From Mucilaginibacter sp. SG564 (GTDB taxonomy: Bacteria > Bacteroidota > Bacteroidia > Sphingobacteriales > Sphingobacteriaceae), in the NCBI RefSeq assembly GCF_013149275.1, contig NZ_JABGNA010000002.1:248001-312000 (forward strand): DNA of 64,000 bases, written 5' to 3'. How positions within the stretch are numbered: position 1 is the stretch's first letter; every line of letters starts with the position of its first letter. A program made the position numbers and the translations under genes. The notes beneath the pieces were generated by a model that had not been told where the DNA came from, ran no database searches, and saw nothing but the letters and a program-made list of their open reading frames with translations. Below, in pieces: positions 17,057 to 26,140 of the stretch.

Positions 17057-19402
17057 TTATTGCGCGCTGTTACGCGGATCGGCTTTTGTTTTTAATAGGT
17101 ATTCTTTAGGTGTTTCGGCACCTGCCAGGTTTTTTACAAAGTAATCCCAGCGGCGGCGCATCATATAGTACGAATTCTGTCCATAACCATGAGCATTGTT
17201 CGGGAATACCACCAGGTCATAGTCTTTGTTGGCTTTTTCTAAAGCTTCAATAACCAGCAGGGTATTGTATGGCGGCACATTATCATCCATTAAACCATGG
17301 GCAAGCATAAGTTTACCTTTCAGATTTTTAGCATAGTTCTGGTTGGCTTGCGCTTCGTAATTGGATGTACCATCTGCCTGTGTAGTTAACAAACCGATGT
17401 AGCGTTCGCCCCAGTCATCCTCATAGTTGCGATTTTCATGGTTACCCGACTCGGATATACCCACTTTAAAGAAATCCGGAAAGCGGAACATAGCCGCGGC
17501 AGTCGCGAAACCACCACCTGAATGGCCCCAGATACCTGCTTTATTGATATCGATGTAAGGATATTTTTGAGCCAACTGCTGCATAGCCGTAACCTGGTCT
17601 GGCAGTGTATTTTCAGACATGTGGCCGTAGTTCATATCATGATAGCTTTTGGAACGCAGCGGGTTGCTGGTACCTTCTATTTTAACTACCACAAAACCCA
17701 GTTCGGCCAAAGCCTGGCAATCGCCGTGGGCGGATGCGAAGCCCCAGTTGCCTACGCTTCCACCCTGTGGGCCAGGATAAATATTGTTAATGATGGGATA
17801 TTTTTTGTTAGGATCCATATGGGTTGGTACAAACATCACCCCGTAAATATCGGTTTGCCCATCATGCGCTTTAACCGTTACCGGGATAGGCGCTTTCCAG
17901 CCCGAAGCCAACAGTCTGCTGACGTCTGTTTTCTCCAAATTGCTGATCAATTTGCCATTCAGATCGCGCAGCACGGTTACCGGTGGTACGTCGAATTTAG
18001 AATAGCTATCGATAAAATAGTTTTCATCTGGCGACAAACTGATCTGGTGAGTGCCATCACCCGGGCTCAAAAGCGTAAGTGCCTTGCCATTAAATCCAAT
18101 TTTGTACAGGTGCGTATAATATGGATTGCCCGGTTCGCGGCCATCGGCCAGGAAATAGATCTGGCGGTTCTTTTCGTCCACTTTCAGTATTTCGGTTACG
18201 GCCCAATCGCCTTTGGTGATCTGGTTTTTAACTTTGCCTGTAAGCGCGTCATATAAATACAGATGCCCCCAGTTGTCGCGTTCCGAAAACCAGATGATCT
18301 CGTTGGTTTTGGCCAGGTATTTCCAGTTGATAGTACCCTGCCCCGATTCATACTGTGTAGCCACGGTTTCTTCAAAAACCTCCTTTACGGCACCTGTAGC
18401 TGCATCGGCAATACGGAATTTTTCCTGTTTGTGATCGCGCGAAGTGGATACAAAAGCCAGTTTGGAGGCGTCGGCCGTCCAGTCCACATCATCAAAAGTA
18501 CCGCTGCTGGCAATATCATCGCTCAGGGTGGCGCGGTGCGGATCTGGAGCAACTTGTATGTTGATCACTTTGGGCTCATCTACATTAATGATCACCCGGC
18601 TTATCATCGCGATTTCCTTATCGCCAGGAAGCGGGTACTTCCATGCCTTTAGTGTCGGGTGACCAACATTGGTAGTCACCAGGTACATATCGCCCACATT
18701 ACGCTGATCCTGTTTAAAGGTGGCTATCTTCTTAGAATCGGGCGACCAGCGTACAATGGGCCCATCTGATGATTTCCAGCCGGCATTATCGGTAGCGTAT
18801 CCAAAATCTTTTACCCCATCCGTTGTGAGTTGCGTTTCTTTCCCGGTTTTTATATTACGCACCCAAAGGTTGTAATCTTTGATGTAGGCTACCTGACTGC
18901 CATCCGGCGAAGCAACCTCGTCATCACCTCCCCTTCTACGGGTATGTGCTTTACTTTGGCCAACCATCGCATTATCTGGTGTACACTGATAGTTTTGCAA
19001 ATCGCATTTCCATGATTTACCATCGGCACTAAAAGAAATAGACTTCAGATCATCAGAAAAACTGAAGGTGCGGAACGGTAGCTTGCTGGCTTCATAAGTT
19101 TTACCGGTAGCTGTTGATATAGCTGCGGCCAGTTTCTGGTGATCAAAGGCTTGTCCGCGTGTTTTTTTGGCGGGGTCAACCAAAATAAATTCGCTGCCCT
19201 GTGATGTTAATATCCGGTACCAGAATTTATCGCCCGGCAGCCAGTTAGGCATTACCCTGCCATGATCAACCAATTGCTCGGTATTATAGCCCAGGAAATT
19301 TTCGGCGTGGGCATAATCTTTATCTGTTAAGGAGGGGGATTGCTGCGCGTTTGCTGTCCAAACAAATGCTGCGGCAGTTAATGATAATAAATATTTATTC
19401 AT
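17057..19402 (-). CDS. S9 family peptidase, dipeptidyl peptidase IV type
   Basis: 781 residues with a signal peptide (cleavage near ANAQ, residue ~19). The N-terminal half is a DPP IV beta-propeller (DYNLWVRNIKTGKETQLT, VRWSPDSKKIATFKQDQR). The C-terminal half is the alpha/beta hydrolase with nucleophile Ser in IWGHSGGGFA (~627), Asp in HGLMDDNVPP (~703) and His in NNAHGYG (~736). It removes N-terminal X-Pro/X-Ala dipeptides from peptides outside the cytoplasm. It is monocistronic, with its own terminator. Fine specificity cannot be read from sequence. Confidence 0.94.
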   Translation of the reverse strand: MNKYLLSLTAAAFVWTANAQQSPSLTDKDYAHAENFLGYNTEQLVDHGRVMPNWLPGDKFWYRILTSQGSEFILVDPAKKTRGQAFDHQKLAAAISTATGKTYEASKLPFRTFSFSDDLKSISFSADGKSWKCDLQNYQCTPDNAMVGQSKAHTRRRGGDDEVASPDGSQVAYIKDYNLWVRNIKTGKETQLTTDGVKDFGYATDNAGWKSSDGPIVRWSPDSKKIATFKQDQRNVGDMYLVTTNVGHPTLKAWKYPLPGDKEIAMISRVIINVDEPKVINIQVAPDPHRATLSDDIASSGTFDDVDWTADASKLAFVSTSRDHKQEKFRIADAATGAVKEVFEETVATQYESGQGTINWKYLAKTNEIIWFSERDNWGHLYLYDALTGKVKNQITKGDWAVTEILKVDEKNRQIYFLADGREPGNPYYTHLYKIGFNGKALTLLSPGDGTHQISLSPDENYFIDSYSKFDVPPVTVLRDLNGKLISNLEKTDVSRLLASGWKAPIPVTVKAHDGQTDIYGVMFVPTHMDPNKKYPIINNIYPGPQGGSVGNWGFASAHGDCQALAELGFVVVKIEGTSNPLRSKSYHDMNYGHMSENTLPDQVTAMQQLAQKYPYIDINKAGIWGHSGGGFATAAAMFRFPDFFKVGISESGNHENRNYEDDWGERYIGLLTTQADGTSNYEAQANQNYAKNLKGKLMLAHGLMDDNVPPYNTLLVIEALEKANKDYDLVVFPNNAHGYGQNSYYMMRRRWDYFVKNLAGAETPKEYLLKTKADPRNSAQ

Positions 19403-19479
19403 ACGCTTTTGAAAGTGCGGAAAATAAGGTGTTAATAGTTAAAATTTAAACCATGCAAATTAATGCTTTTTTTAATGGT

Positions 19480-20676
19480 CTATTGGTTGGGTTCTGTAAC
19501 TTTTGTGAGTGAATTATCAAACCGAGAAACAGCGGTTATTTCCCCACTGTCGGCAATACTCAAACCAGCATCCGGGAAGTCGGTTTGGGTGAGCATCCGG
19601 ATGCGGCGCATGGCCTGATTCAGCGTATCCTTCACCAATCCTTTATCATGTGCCTGCTTAAATGAGATGATGCGGCCGCCTAAAAATTCGCCTTTTTTAT
19701 TGACGTAAACTTTTAGCAAAGGAGCCATACCACAAATGCCGCTTACGCTTACACATTTATAGGTACAAAAATTACCCAGGCTATAAGCTATAAGCCGGTT
19801 CTTATACATCTCCATAGCACGGTTCACATGCGGACCGTTACCAAATATCAGATCGGCACCGGCATCAATGGCGTTGTGGGCAAAAGCATATACATCGCCC
19901 CGCTTTTCGCCAATGAAGGATTCCACCGCAAATGGCACATGCTCGTAGTCAACACCCTCGCCCCCCCCGTGGAAAGATACGATGACTACATCACAGCGTT
20001 GTTTCAGATCGCTGATGATTCGGGCTGCACCTTTCAGATCATGTATAGATACGGTATTGGCATTGGGCGCAAAGGAGCAAAAACCATAGCGTACACCATT
20101 TACCTCAAATACCGTTGAGGGTTTAATCTGCAAACCAGCATAGTTTATTCCCAGGCTGTCTAACGTTTGGGTAGTGCTCTTACGTCCGTGCGCGTCAAAA
20201 TCATTGATGTGGTTATTGGCCAGGCTCAGTAAATTAAAACCAGCACTTTTTAAAACAGATCCGTAACGCGTAGGCATCCGGAACAAATAAGCCTTACTTT
20301 TTTGATGCAATTTGAAATGGGCAGGGCCACCGGTATCCACAAGGGCTCCCTCCAGGTTGCCGAAGGCCACATCTGTATTTTTCAATTCGGCAAGAGCGGC
20401 TTTAAAACTGTTGCGGCCACTATCGGGGGGCAGCGTAGTGCTATCCGGGTATGAGGTACCCATCATGATGTCGCCAACGGCGGCAATACAAAGCGAGTCA
20501 TGTTGTAGGGGCCTGGGTTTTATTGGAGGCGATACTTCTTTTGCAACCTGATGCTTTTTGTGTTTAGCAACAGGCGGGTTGCTTTGAACAGGGTTTTCGC
20601 ATGCCTGTAAAATCATTAATAAGCAAGCTGTTAAAAGCAAAAACTGTAACCTTCCGGCAAAAAAAAATCCCCTCAT
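19480..20676 (-). CDS. CapA-family (PGA_cap) lipoprotein, metallophosphatase-like
   Basis: 398 residues. A lipoprotein signal ends at LQAC (Cys26). The PGA_cap domain follows, with CIAAVGDIMMG, VAFGNLEGALVD, SLANNHINDFDAHG, VIVSFHGGGEGVDYEHVP and FGNGPHVNRAMEMY carrying the metal-binding residues of the calcineurin-like fold. Relatives take part in poly-gamma-glutamate capsule formation, but no capB/capC genes are near, so the role here is unclear. A run of nine A/T bases sits just after the start codon and could allow slippage. It lies downstream of the NlpC/P60 gene on the same strand. Confidence 0.88.
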   Translation of the reverse strand: MRGFFFAGRLQFLLLTACLLMILQACENPVQSNPPVAKHKKHQVAKEVSPPIKPRPLQHDSLCIAAVGDIMMGTSYPDSTTLPPDSGRNSFKAALAELKNTDVAFGNLEGALVDTGGPAHFKLHQKSKAYLFRMPTRYGSVLKSAGFNLLSLANNHINDFDAHGRKSTTQTLDSLGINYAGLQIKPSTVFEVNGVRYGFCSFAPNANTVSIHDLKGAARIISDLKQRCDVVIVSFHGGGEGVDYEHVPFAVESFIGEKRGDVYAFAHNAIDAGADLIFGNGPHVNRAMEMYKNRLIAYSLGNFCTYKCVSVSGICGMAPLLKVYVNKKGEFLGGRIISFKQAHDKGLVKDTLNQAMRRIRMLTQTDFPDAGLSIADSGEITAVSRFDNSLTKVTEPNQ

Positions 20677-20702
20677 ATTTTTGAAGGGACTAAATTAATT
20701 TT

Positions 20703-20742
20703 TTTATTTCGGACTTCGGATGTTCGACTTCCGAAATCAGAA
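20703..20742 (-). terminator. Hairpin downstream of the NlpC/P60 gene
   Basis: TTTCGGA/TCCGAAA arms enclose an imperfectly paired centre. It could terminate the NlpC/P60 transcript, and it resembles the low-complexity inverted repeats found elsewhere in the window. Confidence 0.45.
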
Positions 20743-21330
20743 CTAATTACTCTTATCGTCGTCGGTTTCGGTAGCCGAACCGGTAAATTCATTTTTAAAT
20801 GATGCCAGTAAACGACCGCCTTTGTAAAAATAACGGCTGTAATAATTGTCATCCAGGCTGCTGATAGCTACGCCTTTTGATGAAGCATGCGCAAAACGGC
20901 CATTACCCAGGTAAATGCCCACATGCGAAATGCGGCGGCTGTGTATCTTAAAGAAAACCAGGTCGCCTTCTTTCAGATCGTCTTTACCAACAGGGTTTAC
21001 CATGCTGAAAATATCGCGTGAACTTCTTTTTATATCCAGGTTAAAAACCTCGCTGTATAATTCTTTTGTGAATGCCGAGCAATCGATCCCTCTTCTTGAT
21101 TCACCGCCGAAATGATAAGGAGTACCTATCCAATCGTATACAAAGTGAAAAAGTTTCATGTTTGAGGTGGCGGATAACGCTACACCCATGATCTGAGATA
21201 AATAAGTTTTAGCTAAACTTTCCTGCTCATCAGGAGCCTTGTCGGCAGTGGTGTTTGGAGTACTTGCGGTTTGGGCCTGCGAGGCTAAAACGCTGAAAAG
21301 TAGTACTATAGCAAGAGTAATTTTCTTCAT
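20743..21330 (-). CDS. C40 family (NlpC/P60) peptidoglycan endopeptidase
   Basis: 195 residues with a signal peptide (cleavage near SQAQ, ~20). The NlpC/P60 catalytic residues are visible: Cys in RGIDCSAFTKELY (~86), His in RISHVGIYLGNGRFAHAS and a second polar partner. Enzymes of this family cut D-Glu-diaminopimelate links in cell-wall peptides. No SH3b targeting domain is present; the N-terminal ~50 residues are linker-like. The tail is Asp/Ser-rich. Confidence 0.92.
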   Translation of the reverse strand: MKKITLAIVLLFSVLASQAQTASTPNTTADKAPDEQESLAKTYLSQIMGVALSATSNMKLFHFVYDWIGTPYHFGGESRRGIDCSAFTKELYSEVFNLDIKRSSRDIFSMVNPVGKDDLKEGDLVFFKIHSRRISHVGIYLGNGRFAHASSKGVAISSLDDNYYSRYFYKGGRLLASFKNEFTGSATETDDDKSN

Positions 21331-21827
21331 TTAACGCGTTAGTTTGCTGTTAGGGGCAACAAATTGTTTATTAAATCAGACACTTATGTCCACCAGTGGC
21401 TACAAAACTATCTATATTTTTTAAAATTGCAAATAAATGGCACTTTTTTTTCAAAAAATATAAATAAATTATCTATACTAAAAATCTTATCAATTAAAGC
21501 CTACCATTATTACGCACATGATACTTTTAAGGTTATCTTTTCTGCCCGTTTTTTCTGCTTTTTGTAAAAATTATATGTCTCAAAGAGTCTAAAAACGCTC
21601 AAAGCTATCGCTAAACTGCATTATCAGATCAAAAAGGCTTCGGTAATATCACCATATCGCCATATAATGTTTGGTTAAACTTATAAAACGCGGTTAAGGC
21701 TGCTCATTTATAGCCCTTTCTTAAAATAAAAGATAAAACATCACAACAAATTCGTCGCAGTTTCGATATTTTCAAGGATATATTTAGATTTGCGCTTTAC
21801 TCCAAGATTATTGATTGTTTTAATTAC
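21331..21827. other. Intergenic region between divergent genes
   Basis: AT-rich upstream region of both the NlpC/P60 gene and pdhA. TAGATTTG at 21785-21792 fits the TAnnTTTG -7 element and lies ~36 bases before pdhA. No -33 match, RNA gene or credible small gene was recognised. Confidence 0.5.
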
Positions 21828-22823
21828 ATGAGTTCAATCGAAATTAATAAAGACACTTACCTGATGTGGTACGAACAAATGCTGTTGATGCGTAAGTTCG
21901 AAGAAAAAGCAGGACAGTTATACGGACAACAAAAAATCAGGGGCTTTTGCCACCTGTATATTGGGCAGGAGGCTGTACTGGCCGGAGCCATGTCTGTAAT
22001 TAAACAGGAAGACAGCATGATCACCGCTTACCGCGACCACGCTCATGCGCTTGCCAAAGGTGTAACCCCCAACGCGGTAATGGCCGAATTATATGGCAAA
22101 GCTACCGGATGCTCAAAAGGCAAAGGTGGTTCTATGCACATGTTTGATAAGGAAAAACACTTTTACGGTGGCCACGGTATCGTAGGCGGCCAGGTACCAC
22201 TGGGTGCCGGTATCGCTTTCGCCGAAAAATATAAAGGTACCGAGTTTGTGAACATCGCTTACATGGGCGATGGTGCTGTACGCCAGGGTGCCTTAACAGA
22301 AACCTTTAACATGGCTGCTTTATGGCAATTACCTGTAATTTTTGTTTGCGAAAACAACGGTTACGCCATGGGCACCTCTGTTGAACGTACCACTATCCAA
22401 ACAGATATCTATAAATTAGGCTTACCTTACGGTATACCATCATCAGCTGTTGACGGTATGGATCCCGCTGCTGTACACGTAGCTATGGACGAAGCCGTTC
22501 AGCGTGCACGCCGTGGTGAAGGCCCTACCTTCCTGGAAATGCGTACTTACCGCTATAAAGGTCACTCCATGTCCGATCCGCAAAAGTACCGTACTAAAGA
22601 AGAGCTGGAAAGCTACAAGGCTAAAGACCCTATCGAAACTACAAAACAAATTATAGTAGAGAAAGGTTACGCTGATGAGAAATGGTTTGAAGAGATTGAT
22701 GCCAAGATAAAAGACATCGTTGATGAATCAGTTAGATTCTCTGAAGAATCACCATGGCCGGATGCTTCTGAACTATATACAGATGTGTATGTTCAGGCAG
22801 ATTATCCATACATCAGAGACTAA
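21828..22823 (+). CDS. pdhA: Pyruvate dehydrogenase E1 component, alpha subunit
   Basis: 331 residues. It carries the E1-alpha signatures: MRKFEEKAGQLYGQQKIRGFCHLYIGQEA, GKGGSMHMFD, and the thiamine-diphosphate motif GDGAVRQGALTETFNMAALW...CENN (~146-177). The phosphorylation-loop-like YRYKGHSMSDP is also present. With an E1 beta subunit and E2/E3 it converts pyruvate to acetyl-CoA. The E2 gene follows on the same strand. The beta subunit gene is not in this window. The regular codon use fits high expression. Confidence 0.96.
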   Translation: MSSIEINKDTYLMWYEQMLLMRKFEEKAGQLYGQQKIRGFCHLYIGQEAVLAGAMSVIKQEDSMITAYRDHAHALAKGVTPNAVMAELYGKATGCSKGKGGSMHMFDKEKHFYGGHGIVGGQVPLGAGIAFAEKYKGTEFVNIAYMGDGAVRQGALTETFNMAALWQLPVIFVCENNGYAMGTSVERTTIQTDIYKLGLPYGIPSSAVDGMDPAAVHVAMDEAVQRARRGEGPTFLEMRTYRYKGHSMSDPQKYRTKEELESYKAKDPIETTKQIIVEKGYADEKWFEEIDAKIKDIVDESVRFSEESPWPDASELYTDVYVQADYPYIRD

Positions 22824-22915
22824 ATGGAGAATAGTGAATGGAGAGTAGTGAGTAGTAAAATTTTATACTAAAAAAGAAAACTCACTATTCACCACTCTAC
22901 ACTCACCACTTAACT
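22824..22915. repeat. Low-complexity inverted repeat between pdhA and E2
   Basis: Degenerate heptad-like units (GAGTAGTGA, GGAGAATAGTGA) are followed by complementary units (CTCACTATTCACCACTC). It forms an imperfect hairpin inside the pdh operon and may affect RNA stability or partial termination. Confidence 0.7.
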
Positions 22916-22954
22916 GTTATATTTATATCAAAATTTATTCTATCCAAATAATAT

Positions 22955-24628
22955 ATGGCCGAAGTAGTTAAAATGCCTAAAATGAGCGATACCATGACCG
23001 AAGGGGTATTGGCGAAATGGCATAAAAAAGTTGGCGATAAGGTAAAATCCGGCGATGTGTTGGCCGAGATCGAAACCGATAAAGCCACCATGGATTTTGA
23101 ATCGTACCAGGATGGCACCTTATTATACTTAGGTGTTGAAGAAGGCAATGCCGTTCCGGTTGATGCTGTTATTGCTGTTTTAGGCAAAGAAGGCGAAGAT
23201 TACAAAGCAGCCCTTGCACAGGCTGATGGTGGTTCTGAAAAGAAAGAAGAGAAACCTGCTGAAGCTGCTGCCCCCGCAAAAGCCGAAGATAAACAGCCTG
23301 CACCAGTTGCAGCCGCTGCACCAAAGGTTGATCTGTCGAGCATTCCGGCAACCGTAATACGTATGCCAGCCCTTAGTGATACCATGACCGAGGGTGTTAT
23401 CGAAAAATGGAACTTTAAAGTTGGCGATAAAGTAAAATCTGATGATTCCCTGGCCGATGTAGCAACCGATAAGGCTACTATGGAAGTTGTGGGTTATGAA
23501 GCAGGTACACTTTTATATATAGGACCAAAAGAAGGCGAAGCCGCACCGGTTAATGGCATTATAGCCATTGTTGGTAAAGAAGGTACCGATATTACACCTT
23601 TATTACAGGATGCTACAAGCGCGCCTGCTGCTGCACCGGCCGCAGAAAGTGCTGCTCCCGAAGCAGCACAAGCATCAGCACCAGCCGCACAGGAAACTGC
23701 CTCGGCTTCAACCGCTGATGACAGCCGTGTTAAAGCATCACCGCTTGCCCGTAAAATAGCCAAAGATAAAGGCATCAACCTGAATGATGTAAAAGGCAGC
23801 GCCGAAGGCGGCCGCATTATCAGGAAAGATGTGGAAGGATTTGTGGCTCCGGCTAAAACAGCCGCGCCTGCTGCTGCTCCAGCCAGCACAGAAGCCGCTG
23901 CTGCTCCGGCTAAAGCACCTATCGTTCTGCCAACTTATACCGGCGAAGAGAAATTTACCGAGCGTACAGTTACTCAAATGCGTAAAGCCATTAGCCGCCG
24001 CTTAAGCGAAAGCTTGTTTACCGCTCCGCATTTCTATGTAACCATGAGCATCGATATGGATCAGGCTATAGCTGCCCGTACCCGCATCAACGATATCGCT
24101 CCGGTTAAAATATCATTTAATGATTTTGTAGTTAAAGCCGTTGCCGTTGCTTTAAAACAGCACCCTGCCATTAACTCATCATTCCTGGGCGATAAGATCC
24201 GTACCAATGAGCACGTACACATTGGTGTTGCCGTTGCTGTTGACGAAGGTTTGCTGGTTCCGGTTGTTAAATTTGCCGATGGTAAATCATTAAGCCACAT
24301 CTCTGTTGAGGTAAAAGAATTTGCCGGTAAAGCAAAAGCTAAAAAATTACAACCTGCAGAAATGGAAGGCTCAACCTTCACCATATCCAACTTAGGTATG
24401 TTTGGTGTTGATGAGTTTACCGCTATTATTAACACACCAAATGCTTGTATCCTGGCTGTTAGCGGTATACAACAGGTTCCCGTTGTTAAAAACGGCGCTG
24501 TAGTACCAGGTAACGTAATGAAAGTTACCTTAAGCTGCGACCACCGCGTGGTTGACGGCGCAACAGGTGCCGCGTTCCTGCAAACCCTGAAATCATTACT
24601 GGAAGAACCAGTAAGACTGTTAATATAA
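22955..24628 (+). CDS. pdhC: Pyruvate dehydrogenase E2, dihydrolipoamide acetyltransferase with two lipoyl domains
   Basis: 557 residues. Two lipoyl domains carry the modified lysines in ETDKATMD (~42) and ATDKATME (~172). Ala/Pro-rich swinging linkers follow each. A peripheral subunit-binding domain is at ~258-295 (VKASPLARKIAKDKGINLNDVKGS). The catalytic domain ends with DHRVVDGATG (~528), holding the active-site His and Asp. It moves acetyl groups to CoA as the core of the complex. Typical of Bacteroidota, it directly follows pdhA, 131 bases apart with an inverted repeat between. It is E2 of pyruvate dehydrogenase by context rather than a branched-chain complex. Confidence 0.94.
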   Translation: MAEVVKMPKMSDTMTEGVLAKWHKKVGDKVKSGDVLAEIETDKATMDFESYQDGTLLYLGVEEGNAVPVDAVIAVLGKEGEDYKAALAQADGGSEKKEEKPAEAAAPAKAEDKQPAPVAAAAPKVDLSSIPATVIRMPALSDTMTEGVIEKWNFKVGDKVKSDDSLADVATDKATMEVVGYEAGTLLYIGPKEGEAAPVNGIIAIVGKEGTDITPLLQDATSAPAAAPAAESAAPEAAQASAPAAQETASASTADDSRVKASPLARKIAKDKGINLNDVKGSAEGGRIIRKDVEGFVAPAKTAAPAAAPASTEAAAAPAKAPIVLPTYTGEEKFTERTVTQMRKAISRRLSESLFTAPHFYVTMSIDMDQAIAARTRINDIAPVKISFNDFVVKAVAVALKQHPAINSSFLGDKIRTNEHVHIGVAVAVDEGLLVPVVKFADGKSLSHISVEVKEFAGKAKAKKLQPAEMEGSTFTISNLGMFGVDEFTAIINTPNACILAVSGIQQVPVVKNGAVVPGNVMKVTLSCDHRVVDGATGAAFLQTLKSLLEEPVRLLI

Positions 24629-24720
24629 TTTTTGATTTCGGATCTCGGAATTTCGATTTTTCACCGTTGTTTATATTCAATGGTGTTCAAGAAGGCTTCG
24701 CCGTTTCGGATTTATCATAG

Positions 24721-24754
24721 AAAAAAGCGCTGGATTAACCCAGCGCTTTTTTTG
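24721..24754 (+). terminator. Rho-independent terminator of the pdh genes
   Basis: AAAAAGCGCTGG/CCAGCGCTTTTT is a perfect hairpin with loop ATTAA, ~95 bases after the E2 stop. Confidence 0.92.
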
Positions 24755-24772
24755 TTTTTATAAATATTTCCA

Positions 24773-25080
24773 ATTCCCTCGCTTGTGAGGGGCGCATAAG
24801 GTGATGTATTGGAAGGGAGCGGTTTCAACGGCGTACTGTCCAATAAACCCTTTCCTTCCCTCCTACAATGTCATTAAGTTAAGAGATTTTGTAAACCCCA
24901 TCAGGGTTAAAGTTTTGTAGTAAAAAGTCAATTCTCCCATTCAGTACCATAGGTACTGTACTCAGGTTGCATACCTACGGCATACTAAATGCTTATTATT
25001 TATTTGCTACAAAGCTTTTACTCCTACGGAGTATTCTTAACTTAATGACATTGTACCCACACAAGGGAGTGAATCGCACG
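24773..25080. repeat. CCCTCCC-type intergenic repeat, interrupted by the MITE-like element
   Basis: The flanks 24773-24863 and 25056-25080 resemble the two parts of the uninterrupted repeat at 32483-32592 (AATAAACCC...CCTCC then CAAGGGAG...GAATCGCAC). The MITE-like element splits them. Confidence 0.65.
24864..25055. repeat. MITE-like palindromic element, copy B, with 21 bp terminal inverted repeats
   Basis: Ends 24864-24884 and 25035-25055 are perfect inverted copies (core ATGTCATTAAGTTAAGA). Further inside are TTTTGTAG/CTACAAAG and TAGGTA/TACCTA arms. It is 192 bp long, has no gene, and is most similar to 12745-12924. TAC flanks both sides as a possible 3 bp target duplication. Confidence 0.88.
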
Positions 25081-25093
25081 AGCACTTCCTTAT

Positions 25094-25621
25094 CTAAACA
25101 TCCAAATGCCCTATAATATTCTTGAGCTGCTGCGTATGCCTTTGCGCATGATAAACCGCCTGGTAAGCCCACTCCAACCGAGTAAGGTGACCTATGGTCG
25201 GGAATTCCCAAAGCAGACAAGTATCGGTTAGGTCCTTTACCTCCACCAGGTAGATCAGGCTGTTGTATACCGTTCTGAGCTTTTTGATCAATATATCCCG
25301 GTCATAAAGCTTGGTTTCGGGTGTGATGGAAGGCGCCGATTTAAATTTCAGATCGAAATTCAAAAACATGTCTTTTACACTCTGCACGTATTGATCGGGC
25401 GCCCGGTCGGTTGCTTTTACAGGCCCGCTTAGTACCTCTACAGAGCTCCCTATAGATAATACCATGTGTTCTATCAGTTCGGCGGCTGTCCAGCTTCCTT
25501 CAAAAGGGATACGATTAACTTCGCTTTGTTTAACGGGTTCAAATAAATTCAGTTGCGCCTCTGCTACAGACCCGATCAAAACCGGCAGGGGTTGTACCAA
25601 AGCATTTTTTTGTTGTTCCAT
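25094..25621 (-). CDS. DinB-family (four-helix) protein
   Basis: 175 residues with the DinB/YfiT-like pattern: EGSWTAAELIEHMVLSIGSSVEVL early and YQAVYHAQRHTQQLKNIIGHL at the C-terminus, giving the three histidine metal ligands (one in EHM, two in HAQRH). Enzymes of this superfamily handle thiols such as bacillithiol, though most members are unassigned. It is unrelated to dinB the polymerase. It is monocistronic, with a palindrome-rich upstream region. Confidence 0.85.
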   Translation of the reverse strand: MEQQKNALVQPLPVLIGSVAEAQLNLFEPVKQSEVNRIPFEGSWTAAELIEHMVLSIGSSVEVLSGPVKATDRAPDQYVQSVKDMFLNFDLKFKSAPSITPETKLYDRDILIKKLRTVYNSLIYLVEVKDLTDTCLLWEFPTIGHLTRLEWAYQAVYHAQRHTQQLKNIIGHLDV

Positions 25622-25723
25622 AATTTTATGATCTTCTTTGATAAGTCAAAGTTCGGCAGATCAGTCCGGATACGTAGGTGGCAACAAAGACAAATTAAGG
25701 GTGATTTGCGACAATAGCACATT

Positions 25724-25837
25724 AAAAAGTGGGTTTACATGGTTTACACTTTTTTGGGTTTACATTGGTTTAAATAACTTATAATCAAATAGTTATATAA
25801 AAAACATCATCAAAAGTGGGTTTACATGTAAACCCAC
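25724..25837. repeat. GTGGGTTTACA-type inverted repeat, copy 1
   Basis: AAAAGTGGGTTTACATGG and TTTACACTTTTTTGGGTT recur almost exactly at 49761-49867. The right end holds a perfect palindrome, GTGGGTTTACA/TGTAAACCCAC (25816-25837). The region sits ~100 bases upstream of the DinB-family gene. It may be a mobile palindrome or a protein-binding site. Confidence 0.75.
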
Positions 25838-25917
25838 CCAAGGGTCGCTTTCAGCAGCCCCAGAGTTGAGTGCAATTCAGCAAAAATTGTCGCCCGTAAA
25901 ATCGAATACCCAAACAT

Positions 25918-26046
25918 CATTGCGAGGTACGAAGCAAATAATTTCTGTCATTCTGAGCGGAGCGAAGAATCTAATCGCCGATAGATCCTTCGTTCCTCAG
26001 GATGACAAATTAATCATAGAGATTGCCACGCTACGCTTGCAATGAC
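25918..26046. repeat. Nested palindromes: GTCATTGCGAG type enclosing TGTCATTCTGA type
   Basis: Outer arms CATTGCGAGGTACGAAGCAA and TTGC...GCTTGCAATGACG surround inner arms 25946-25973 and 25982-26007 (TGTCATTCTGAGCGGAGCGA / CCTTCGTTCCTCAGGATGACA). It suggests one repeat inserted in another. Confidence 0.7.
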
Positions 26047-26140
26047 GGATGAATGGATAAATCCGTTAACCAATTGTCAAATAAACACCTTGCTTTTACA
26101 GCTTTTGGTTTTATTGTATATTCACACAAAAATTTTTGTT

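Noticed and set aside
21364..21567. 67-residue frame in the NlpC-pdhA gap
   Set aside because: AT-rich, no domain, no supporting signal; probably chance.
23494..23889. Minus-strand Ala-rich frame over the E2 linker
   Set aside because: Antisense of the Ala/Pro-rich linker codons.
26042..26140. Extended start for the four-helix membrane protein
   Set aside because: The added part lies in a palindromic repeat, and the internal ATG gives the natural N-terminus.
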